Below are positions 24,680-31,827 of a stretch of 64,000 nucleotides of DNA, in pieces. The stretch spans positions 10,778,001 through 10,842,000 of the forward strand of contig NZ_CP107942.1 in the NCBI RefSeq assembly GCF_036053395.1. The letters are read 5' to 3'. Both the position numbers and the translations under genes were made by a program. The notes under the pieces were generated by a model that did no database searches, was not told the DNA's origin, and saw only the letters and a program-made list of their open reading frames with translations. Position 1 is the first letter of the stretch. Every line of letters begins with the position of its first letter. This stretch comes from Actinoplanes sp. NBC_00393 (GTDB lineage Bacteria > Actinomycetota > Actinomycetes > Mycobacteriales > Micromonosporaceae).

Positions 24680-25617
24680 TGTGGACGCACCCGGGGGTTG
24701 AGCAGGCCGTAGCCCACGTCGATGAGCAGGTTCACCGCGATCACCAGCGCGGCGATGATCAGGACGCCGCCCTGGACGACCGGGAAGTCCTTGCCGATGA
24801 CGCTGGTCAGCAGCAGGTTCCCGATGCCGGGGAAGGCGAAGACCACCTCCACGACCAGGCTGGTCGCGAAGAGGATGCGGAACGTGATCCCCATCGTGGC
24901 GAGCACCGGGACCATCGCGTTCTTGAAGGCGTACCCGATGATCCGCCGGCGGGGGACACCGGCGGCCGTGAGCGTGTCGACGTAGCGCGAGGCCAGGGCC
25001 TCGGCCATGGCGCCGCGCGTCTGCCGCGCGATCAGCGCGGCCGCGCCGATGCCCAGCGCGATCGACGGCAGGATCAGGCCGCGCAGCCAGGCCGCCGGGT
25101 CGTCGGTGAGCGGCGTGTAGCCGATCACCGGGACCCACCCCAGCTGCACCGCGAAGATCAGGGACAGGATCAGGCCGAACCAGAATTCCGGTACGGCCAG
25201 ACCGACCGACGTTCCGGCGGTGATGACCCGGTCCCGGGGGCCGCCGGGCCGGACACCGGCGAGCACGCCCAGTCCGATCCCGGCGACCGTCGCGACCACC
25301 ATTCCGCCGAGGGCCAGAGACAGCGTCGCCGGCAGCCGGGTCAGCAGCAGATCGGTCACCGGCAGCGCCGACCGGATCGACGTGCCCAGGTCCCCGGCGA
25401 CCGCGCCGCTGAACCACTCGCCCAGCCGGACCAGCGGGGACTGGTCCAGGCCGAGCTGGGCCTCCAGCTGCGCGATGCTCTCCGGGTTGGCCTGTGTGCC
25501 GAGGATCGCGGCCGCCGGGCTCCCCGGGATCAGGTAGGTCAGCAGGAAGACCACCAGGGAGACCGCGGCGAGCTGCGGGAGGGCCAGGGCCAGGCGGTAC
25601 GCGATGAGCCGGGCCAC
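24676..25617 (-). CDS. Peptide/nickel-type ABC transporter permease (DppB-like)
   Basis: 313 residues with the DppB pattern: an N-terminal helix followed by a long periplasmic region starting QANPESIAQLEAQLGLDQSPLVRLGEWFSGAVAGDLGTS, then AEALASRYVDTLTAAGVPRRRIIGYAFKNA (the EAA loop that contacts the ATPase) and FPGIGNLLLTSVIGKDFPVVQG. The GTG start at 25617 is two bases past the receptor stop. It forms the membrane channel together with the permease half of the next gene. Confidence 0.9.
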   Translation of the reverse strand: MARLIAYRLALALPQLAAVSLVVFLLTYLIPGSPAAAILGTQANPESIAQLEAQLGLDQSPLVRLGEWFSGAVAGDLGTSIRSALPVTDLLLTRLPATLSLALGGMVVATVAGIGLGVLAGVRPGGPRDRVITAGTSVGLAVPEFWFGLILSLIFAVQLGWVPVIGYTPLTDDPAAWLRGLILPSIALGIGAAALIARQTRGAMAEALASRYVDTLTAAGVPRRRIIGYAFKNAMVPVLATMGITFRILFATSLVVEVVFAFPGIGNLLLTSVIGKDFPVVQGGVLIIAALVIAVNLLIDVGYGLLNPRVRPQ

Positions 25618-25619
25618 GG

Positions 25620-27134
25620 TCAGGCCCCGGCCGGCTTCAGGTCGCGGTAGTTGACCAGGTTCGGCTCCCACGCGTTGGCCGGTGCGGCGATGCCGGTGAC
25701 CTTGGCGCTGTTCCACGCCAGGGTCTCCTGGCCGACGACGTGCCCGCAGGTCAGCGCCTCGTCCGCGATCACCTTGGTGACCTCGGCCCAGAGCGCGTTC
25801 GCCTCGGGGGTGGCGCCGGCGGCGATGGCCTTGTCGGCGGCCGCCTTCAGGGCCGGGCTCTCGACCTTCGACGGGTTGCCGGGCGCGTCGGCGGCGAACC
25901 AGGCCTTGTACCAGTCGAACGGGGTCAGCTCGTCGTTGGCGCCCAGACCGAACGGGTACTTGCCGCTGTTCCAGGTCGACGCCCACTGCGGCGGCGGGGC
26001 CACCTGCACCTTGACGTCCCAGCCGAGTTCGGAGAGCTGGCTGGCGTACACCTCGTTCTGCTTCTGCGTGAACGGCGCGGCGAGCACCTCGAAGCTCACC
26101 TGCTTGCCGCCGGCCAGGCTCTTCGCCTGGGTCAGGTCGTGCTGGTAACCGGTGACCGCGGGGTTGTGGCCGGGCTCGCCCTCGGCGAAGTGCTGTGTGC
26201 GGACCGCCATGTCCGGTTCGACCTTGACGTAGGTCGCGGTGTCGAGCGCGTAACAGGCCGCCCGGCGCACGTTCACGTCCTCGAAGACGCCGCCCGGGCC
26301 CCGGTCGAAGAAGAGCGGGTTGTTGCGGATCGCCGGGTACATCAGCGTCTCCATGCCGGGCGAGCCCTTGAGCCGGTCGACCGCGCTCGGCTCCACGTCA
26401 CTCAGGTCGATCTCGCCGCTGGAGAGGGCGCCGACCGCCTGGTTGTCGTCCGGGATCGCGTACAGGGCGATGGTCTTGAAGCCGACGGCGTCCGCCCCGC
26501 CCCAGTACTTGTCGTAGAACTTGAAGGTCATCCGGGTGCCCGCGGTGGACGACGCGGCGTCGTACGCCCACGGGCCGGTGCCCACCGGCGTCTGCGCGAT
26601 CGACTTGTCGGCGATCGCCTTCGGGCTGGCCATCGGGGTGGCCCGGGTGGACAGGGTGGTCAGCATCGAGGGCGTCGGCTCGGCCAGGTTCAGCTTCACC
26701 GTGGTCTCGTCGACCGCGTCGATCGACTTGATCACCTTGAGCGGGCCGGCGTACGGACCGGGCGCGTCCCGGACCGTCTCCAGGTTGACCTTGACGGCCT
26801 CGGCGTTGAACGGGGTGCCGTCGTGGAAGGTGACGCCCTGGCGCAGCTTCAGGGTCAGCGCCGTGTCGGTCTGCTCCCAGGACTCGGCCAGCACCGGCTT
26901 GACCTCGCCCTTCACGACCTCGACGAGGTTCTCGTAGGGGACCCGGGTGTACCCGGCCTCACCCTCGGCGCCGGGGGCCCAGCTCTCCGGGAAGCCGCCC
27001 CAGTTGACCCGCAGGGTGGCGTTGGTGGCGGCGGTGGTGGACTCGTTGCTGTCGCTGCCCGAGCAGGCGGTGACGGTCAGCAACGCTGCCACGACGGCCG
27101 GAACGGCCAGCGCTCGCTTCGTGGAAAATTCCAT
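25620..27134 (-). CDS. Peptide/nickel-type ABC transporter substrate-binding lipoprotein (SBP_bac_5)
   Basis: 504 residues. Lipoprotein signal with lipobox VTAC (MEFSTKRALAVPAVVAALL...), then the SBP_bac_5 fold (LKLRQGVTFHDGTPFNAEAVKVNLE, ISPL-type blocks, ARAACYALD). Substrates of this family include peptides, nickel chelates and opines; the ligand here is not evident. The ATG at 27134 has a strong AAGGAGG upstream. First gene of a four-gene minus-strand operon whose components are complete: receptor, permease, fused permease-ATPase, second ATPase. Confidence 0.87.
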   Translation of the reverse strand: MEFSTKRALAVPAVVAALLTVTACSGSDSNESTTAATNATLRVNWGGFPESWAPGAEGEAGYTRVPYENLVEVVKGEVKPVLAESWEQTDTALTLKLRQGVTFHDGTPFNAEAVKVNLETVRDAPGPYAGPLKVIKSIDAVDETTVKLNLAEPTPSMLTTLSTRATPMASPKAIADKSIAQTPVGTGPWAYDAASSTAGTRMTFKFYDKYWGGADAVGFKTIALYAIPDDNQAVGALSSGEIDLSDVEPSAVDRLKGSPGMETLMYPAIRNNPLFFDRGPGGVFEDVNVRRAACYALDTATYVKVEPDMAVRTQHFAEGEPGHNPAVTGYQHDLTQAKSLAGGKQVSFEVLAAPFTQKQNEVYASQLSELGWDVKVQVAPPPQWASTWNSGKYPFGLGANDELTPFDWYKAWFAADAPGNPSKVESPALKAAADKAIAAGATPEANALWAEVTKVIADEALTCGHVVGQETLAWNSAKVTGIAAPANAWEPNLVNYRDLKPAGA

Positions 27135-27288
27135 AATGGACAGACGCCTCCTTGCGATATTGGGGGGCGGTGCGAGAGAGAATCGCGTCATGAACTGCGA
27201 GTCATGCTGCCGCCGGCAGGTGACCCGAGCCACACCTCGAGGCGCAAAGTAAAGATGCAGTTTCGTTCGGGTAACCGCCTCTGACCCC

Positions 27289-28263
27289 TCAGCGAGCGGC
27301 GACCGCCTCCCTGCGGTTGGCGAGCATGCTGGTGGCCGTCACGACAGCGAGGGTGACGGCGATGACAGCCAGTGACGCCTCGGTCGGGATGTCCGGCACC
27401 TGCGGCCAGACCTTGTGCGCCCAGTGCAGCACCAGCTTCACGCCGATGAAGCCGAGGATGATCGCCAGCCCGTAGTTCAGGTGGCGCAGCCGGTCCAGCA
27501 CGTTGCGCAGCACGAAATACAGCGCCCGCAGGCCGAGCAGGGCGAACGCATTGGTCGCGAAGACGAGGTACGGGTCCTCGGTCACCCCGTACACCGCGGG
27601 CACCGAGTCGACGGCGAAGACCAGGTCGGTCATGAAGACGGCGACCACGACCAGGGCCAGCGGGGTGAGGGTGCGCCGCCCGCCGAGCACGACGGAGAGC
27701 TTCCCACCGTGGTACTCACCGGTCACCGGCATGAACCGGCGCATCAACCGGACACTGCGCATGTTCTCGATGTCGACGTGGTACTGCTCGTGGCGCATCG
27801 CGTCGCGCAGCACCTTCGCCGCGGTGGCCAGCAGCGCCGCGCCGAAGAGCAGGAACGCCCAGGCGCCGGTCTGCAGCACGGCCGCGCCGGCGGCGATGAA
27901 GATCGCCCGGAGCACGAGTGCCCCGACGATGCCGTACAGCAGCACTCTCTGCGCCAGCGCCGTGGGCACCGCGAACGCCGCGAGGAGCAGCATGAACACG
28001 AACAGGTTGTCGACCGACAGTGACTTCTCCACCACGTACCCGGTGTAGAACTCCATGGCCGGGCGTCGCCCGTACACCTGCCAGACGAGGACGCCGAAGG
28101 CGGCCGGAAGCGCGAGATAGAAGATCGACCATCCGACCGCCTCGCGCATCGCCACCTCGTGCGGGCGCCGGGTGACCGCGAAATCCGCGGCCAGCAGGGC
28201 CAGCAGGACCGCGATGGTGATCGCCCACAGTTGTGGGGACGCGATTGACGACAGACTTGTCAC
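27289..28263 (-). CDS. TerC/Alx-family membrane protein, manganese-responsive
   Basis: A 324-residue multi-pass membrane protein. The family hallmarks are EKSLSVDNLFVFMLLL near residue 80 and MTDLVFAVDSVPAVYGVT near residue 215, each carrying the acidic residues of the putative metal path. Known relatives (Alx, MeeF/MeeY, TerC) export Mn2+ or help metalate exported proteins. I chose the GTG at 28263 because GAGGAGG lies 7 to 12 bases upstream; an ATG 45 bases earlier lies inside the riboswitch and has no ribosome-binding site. Control by the upstream Mn riboswitch supports the Mn assignment. Confidence 0.9.
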   Translation of the reverse strand: MTSLSSIASPQLWAITIAVLLALLAADFAVTRRPHEVAMREAVGWSIFYLALPAAFGVLVWQVYGRRPAMEFYTGYVVEKSLSVDNLFVFMLLLAAFAVPTALAQRVLLYGIVGALVLRAIFIAAGAAVLQTGAWAFLLFGAALLATAAKVLRDAMRHEQYHVDIENMRSVRLMRRFMPVTGEYHGGKLSVVLGGRRTLTPLALVVVAVFMTDLVFAVDSVPAVYGVTEDPYLVFATNAFALLGLRALYFVLRNVLDRLRHLNYGLAIILGFIGVKLVLHWAHKVWPQVPDIPTEASLAVIAVTLAVVTATSMLANRREAVAAR

Positions 28264-28412
28264 AGGGAGCCTCCTCGGACACGCTGCGTAGTCCGAGGTC
28301 TCCCTCACCCGCCGCGCCTTCGCGCGGGATCACGGGCGAGCGCACGGGGGCACGTTCGGCGTGCCCGTGATGACCGCGACGCTCTCTGCGGAGGTACTCC
28401 CCTCACCCGGCA
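28264..28412 (-). promoter_or_regulatory. yybP-ykoY manganese riboswitch with ribosome-binding-site hairpin
   Basis: Read on the minus strand, the leader has the two conserved aptamer loops of the yybP-ykoY (Mn2+) class: GGTGAGGGGAGTA at about 28394-28407 and GGTGAGGGAGACC near 28297-28309, with a long paired region of GTCATCACGGGC and GCCCGTGAT between. It is followed by the hairpin CCTCGGAC...GTCCGAGG (arms at 28291-28298 and 28273-28280), whose 3' arm overlaps the AGGAGG ribosome-binding site (28270-28275) of terC. This suggests that Mn2+ binding frees the site. A TATCCT hexamer at about 28413-28418 is a plausible -10. Confidence 0.88.
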
Positions 28413-28536
28413 GGATAGGCACCCGGCCGGTCCGCGGCTATCCCGAACGCCGAAATAACCGAATCGGGTTGACGTACGGTGACTTGCGGGGGACGGTGAG
28501 GAAACGAACCACGACGCGGTACCGGGGAGGTCCCGC

Positions 28537-28650
28537 ATGCTGATCGACATCCTGGTCGGCACCATGCTGATGCTCTGCCTCGTGGTCAGCAGTGCCGCAC
28601 TTCTACCGCCACGCCGGCACGGACATTTCCGTCATCACCGGCACGGTTGA
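28537..28650 (+). CDS. 37-residue membrane peptide with His-rich tail
   Basis: A short gene with ATG at 28537, a strong GGGGAGG at 28524-28530 (6-base spacing) and TGA at 28648. The product is one hydrophobic helix (MLIDILVGTMLMLCLVVSSA) then LLPPRRHGHFRHHRHG, a basic tail with five His in nine residues and a Cys in the helix. It is followed by a terminator hairpin. It lies divergent from the TerC gene with its Mn riboswitch. The tail suggests metal contact or membrane targeting, but no homologue is known to me. The gene structure (ribosome-binding site, terminator) argues that it is real. Confidence 0.6.
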   Translation: MLIDILVGTMLMLCLVVSSAALLPPRRHGHFRHHRHG

Positions 28651-28658
28651 CACCTTCC

Positions 28659-28683
28659 GCCCGGCCCGGCAAACGGGCCGGGC
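28659..28683. terminator. Hairpin terminator between the small peptide and the hydrolase-fold gene
   Basis: A perfect 10-bp stem (GCCCGGCCCG and CGGGCCGGGC) with loop GCAAA starts 8 bases after the peptide stop codon. It also lies just past the stop codon of the convergent minus-strand gene, so it can stop transcription from both sides. Confidence 0.78.
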
Positions 28684-28684
28684 T

Positions 28685-29317
28685 TCACAGCAGGTCACGT
28701 AGCGTAGCCGCGAAGGACGCCGGCTCCCGCAGATGGGGGAAACCCGAGCGCGGCCGGGCGGCGGAGACCGGGTGCGGCCGCGCACGGCCGGCATCCGGCC
28801 GCTTGAACCAGCATCGGTACGCGCGAAGCAGCGCCGCGTCCTCCCGGGCCACCGCGAACTGCCGGTACGGCGCCGGAATCGTGCCCAGATCGACGGCCGC
28901 CAGATGCTGCTCCACGCTGTCCGCCGGCTCGGCCACCGGCTCGTCGAGGGTGACCACCGCCCGGGTCGCGTAGGCGTCCGCGAACGCGTTCGCGAGCAGC
29001 GCGGACTCGCCGTGACCGACCACCACCGGGGCCCGGTGCAGGTCGAGACCGGAGATCAGCACGGCCAGATCCTGGGTGAGCGCGTCCAGGTCGTAGTCGC
29101 CGCGCGGCGCGGACTGGCCGTGCCCCGGCAGGTCGACGGCGAGGACGCTGCACGCGTTGTCGAGGTCCGCGGCGACCGGCCACCACATCGTGCGGTCGTA
29201 GAGCAGCCCGTGCAGCAGCACGACCGGACGGCCGTAGGCGCCCCACCGGTCGTAGACGAGCCGGTTCTTCGGGGTGCCGAAGGCGTGGGTGGTGCGGCGC
29301 GGCGGTCGGGGATGCAT
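28685..29317 (-). CDS. Alpha/beta-hydrolase-fold protein lacking the catalytic Ser
   Basis: A 210-residue protein with the oxyanion strand VVLLHGLLYDRTMW and the core VLAVDLPGHGQSA. The nucleophile elbow reads VVVGHGESALLA: in active enzymes G-x-S-x-G puts Ser where this protein has G103. The C-terminal segment SGFPHLREP also lacks the His normally found in GHFPH, and the lid region is short (usual length 260-280). It is therefore probably not a hydrolase but a binding or signalling version, or a decaying gene. The ATG at 29317 has CGGAG upstream. It is divergent from the MFS transporter gene. Confidence 0.75.
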   Translation of the reverse strand: MHPRPPRRTTHAFGTPKNRLVYDRWGAYGRPVVLLHGLLYDRTMWWPVAADLDNACSVLAVDLPGHGQSAPRGDYDLDALTQDLAVLISGLDLHRAPVVVGHGESALLANAFADAYATRAVVTLDEPVAEPADSVEQHLAAVDLGTIPAPYRQFAVAREDAALLRAYRCWFKRPDAGRARPHPVSAARPRSGFPHLREPASFAATLRDLL

Positions 29318-29429
29318 GAGCTCCGGTCTTCCAACTTCGTGCGGACGTCAAACATGCGCCTGGGGGGACGCTCACCGCTTCACTACGGACGCGATGATGT
29401 CTCCGGTCGAAGGAAGCGGAGGAATCTCG

Positions 29430-30620
29430 GTGACGGCGCACGTGACATCCCGGCTGTTGACACCCTGGCGGGCGATCGCCGGCTTCGGTGTGGTCAGCCT
29501 CGCCGCCGACATGGTCTACGAGGGCGCCCGCTCGATCAGCGGGCCGCTGCTGGCCGAACTCGGGGCGTCCGCCCTCGCGGTCGGGCTGATCACCGGCGCC
29601 GGCGAGGCCGCCGCGCTGCTGCTCCGGCTGGTCTCCGGGCCGCTCGCCGACCGCACGGCACGCTACTGGGCGCTCACCATCTTCGGGTACGGGCTGACCG
29701 CGATCTGCGTACCCCTGCTCGCGGTGACGCCGTTCCTCGGCGCCGCCGGGCTGGCGGTCGCCGCGTTCCTGATCGTGACCGAACGGGTCGGCAAGGCGAT
29801 CCGCAGCCCGGCGAAATCCACGCTGCTCGCCGAGGCGGCCGGCGAGGTGGGCCGGGGCCGCGGGTTCGCGGTGCACAAGGCCCTCGACCAGATCGGCGCG
29901 TTCGCCGGCCCGCTGCTGGTCGCCGCCCTGGTCGCGGTGGCCGGAACGCTCTGGCCGGCGCTCGCCGCGCTCACCGTTCCCGCGGTGATCGCGATGATCC
30001 TGCTGGTCTGGATGCGGCGGCGCTTCCCCGGCCCGGCGCCCCGGACCGGGGACCGGTCGGCGGACCCGGCGCCGGGCCCGCTGCCCCGGCGGTTCCACTG
30101 GTTCGCCGCCTCCGCGGCGGCCTCCACCGCCGGGCTGATCACCTTCGGCCTGATCTCCTACCACGCGAGCCGCAGCGGCGGGATCACGCTGGCCGCGGTG
30201 CCGATCCTGTACGCCGGCGCGATGGCCGCCGGCGCCCTGGCCGCCCTGGCCAGTGGTCACCTGTACGACCGCTGGGGCGCCCGCGTCCTCTACGGCCTGC
30301 CCGCCCTGGCCGCCGCCACCCCCGCGCTCGCCCTCTCCGGCAGCACCGCCGCGATCGTCGCCGGAACCGTGCTCTGGGGCGCGGCCGTCGGCGTCCAGGA
30401 CTCCACCGTGAAAGCGCTCGTCGCCGACCTGGTCCCGGCGCCGCGACGGGCCACCGCCTACGGGGTGTTCGCCGCGATCCAGGGTGTCGCCGCCCTGCTC
30501 GGCGGCGCCCTCGCCGGCGGCCTGTACGGCTACTCGATCACCGCCCTCGCCGTGGTGCTCGCCGCCACCCAGGTGCTCGCCGCGGCGCTGCTGGCGGTGA
30601 CCCTGACCCGCGTGCGATAA
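29430..30620 (+). CDS. Major facilitator superfamily transporter
   Basis: 396 residues with twelve predicted hydrophobic segments in two halves joined by a charged middle loop (RRRFPGPAPRTGDRSADPAP). The first-half signature between helices 2 and 3 is visible (GPLADRTARYWA), and the second half has the matching GHLYDRWGARVLYGL. The substrate cannot be deduced. I chose the GTG at 29430 because GGAGGA sits six bases upstream; ATGs at 29394 and 29397 are further from a good site. Confidence 0.85.
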   Translation: MTAHVTSRLLTPWRAIAGFGVVSLAADMVYEGARSISGPLLAELGASALAVGLITGAGEAAALLLRLVSGPLADRTARYWALTIFGYGLTAICVPLLAVTPFLGAAGLAVAAFLIVTERVGKAIRSPAKSTLLAEAAGEVGRGRGFAVHKALDQIGAFAGPLLVAALVAVAGTLWPALAALTVPAVIAMILLVWMRRRFPGPAPRTGDRSADPAPGPLPRRFHWFAASAAASTAGLITFGLISYHASRSGGITLAAVPILYAGAMAAGALAALASGHLYDRWGARVLYGLPALAAATPALALSGSTAAIVAGTVLWGAAVGVQDSTVKALVADLVPAPRRATAYGVFAAIQGVAALLGGALAGGLYGYSITALAVVLAATQVLAAALLAVTLTRVR

Positions 30621-30798
30621 CTTGTCGCCGACCGTTCCGTTGCCCGTCATGACCGTGTCGTCCGGCCGAACGCACGTGATCGTCCCCGGTGAGCATCCGC
30701 ATCGCGCTGGTCCCAGAGTCGTTCCTGCCAGTGCGATCCCTGCCGATGCCCGGTCATCCCGTTCCGGCGCCGCCGGTGGCCGCTTACGCTGCACAGAC

Positions 30799-31770
30799 AT
30801 GGGGTTCGTACTCGACACCGCGGGCATCGCGGCCGACGACCGGCTGGAGGCCGTGAACACGGCGATGCGGTACGCGTCGGCCCCGTGCCACGTCATCCAC
30901 GAGAACCCGGACGGCCCGGTCTACGCCCGGATGGAGGTCTGGGACCTGGGCGACGCCAACATCTTCACGCAACGGTCCTCGGGGATCCGGCTGGTGCGCA
31001 CCGCGAAACTGGCCCGGCAGGACGCGATGCCGGTGATCGCGCTCTCCGTGCAGCAGCGCAGCTCCGGGCGGCTCACCCAGGGCGACCGGCAGGAACTCAC
31101 CCCGCCCGGCGAACTGCTCGGCGTGGACCTGTCCGGCGCGTACGACTACTCCTGGGCCGGCGACGGAGCGGCCGGCTGCGTCCAGATCCCGCTCGACCGG
31201 CTCGGGCTGCCGGTCGACGTGCTCCGCCCGGCCCTCGGCAGCCTGCGGTCCAGCCCGCTCTACCGGATGGTCACCGCACACATCGCCCAGCTGGCCGGTG
31301 ACCCGGCCCGGATCACCACCGACCCGACCGTGGCCACCATCGCCGCGGCCAGCATCGACCTGTGCCGGGCCCTGCTCGCCTCCGCCGGCCGCGCCGAACG
31401 GCACGCCCGGCAGGCGTTCGCCGACACCCTGCTCACCCGGATCCGGCTCTACGTGCGCCAGCACCTCACCGACCCCGGCCTGACCCCCGCGCAGATCGCC
31501 GCCGCACACAACATCTCGCTGCGGCACCTCTACCAGATCTGCGCCCGCGCCGACCTCAGCCTCGAGCAGTGGATCATCGCCGAGCGGCTCCAGGGCGCCC
31601 GCCAGGAACTGGTACGCCGGGCCAGCGCCCACCGCTCCATCGCGGCGATCGCCCGCGGCTGGGGGTTCCGCGACCCGACGCACTTCACCCGCCGCTTCAA
31701 AGACCGGTACGGCGTGTCCCCGAGCCAGTGGCGGCGGCAGTCCGCGGAGGAGCGCATCGTCAGCCGATAG
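30799..31770 (+). CDS. AraC-family transcriptional regulator
   Basis: 323 residues. The N-terminal part (1-200) has an AraC-binding-like (cupin-type) domain with VWDLGDANIF... and LSVQQRSSGRLTQGDRQELTPPGELLGVDLSG. The C-terminal HTH_18 region contains two helix-turn-helix units (PAQIAAAHNISLRHLYQICARADLSLEQWIIAERLQGARQEL and SIAAIARGWGFRDPTHFTRRFKDRYGVSPSQWRR). The effector is unknown. It precedes the LuxR-type regulator by 57 bases on the same strand, so the two may form a pair controlling nearby genes. Confidence 0.87.
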   Translation: MGFVLDTAGIAADDRLEAVNTAMRYASAPCHVIHENPDGPVYARMEVWDLGDANIFTQRSSGIRLVRTAKLARQDAMPVIALSVQQRSSGRLTQGDRQELTPPGELLGVDLSGAYDYSWAGDGAAGCVQIPLDRLGLPVDVLRPALGSLRSSPLYRMVTAHIAQLAGDPARITTDPTVATIAAASIDLCRALLASAGRAERHARQAFADTLLTRIRLYVRQHLTDPGLTPAQIAAAHNISLRHLYQICARADLSLEQWIIAERLQGARQELVRRASAHRSIAAIARGWGFRDPTHFTRRFKDRYGVSPSQWRRQSAEERIVSR

Positions 31771-31827
31771 CCGTGCACGCACAGCCAGCCTGCGCGGCTT
31801 CCACCGTGGATAGCGTCCGAGGCAGTC

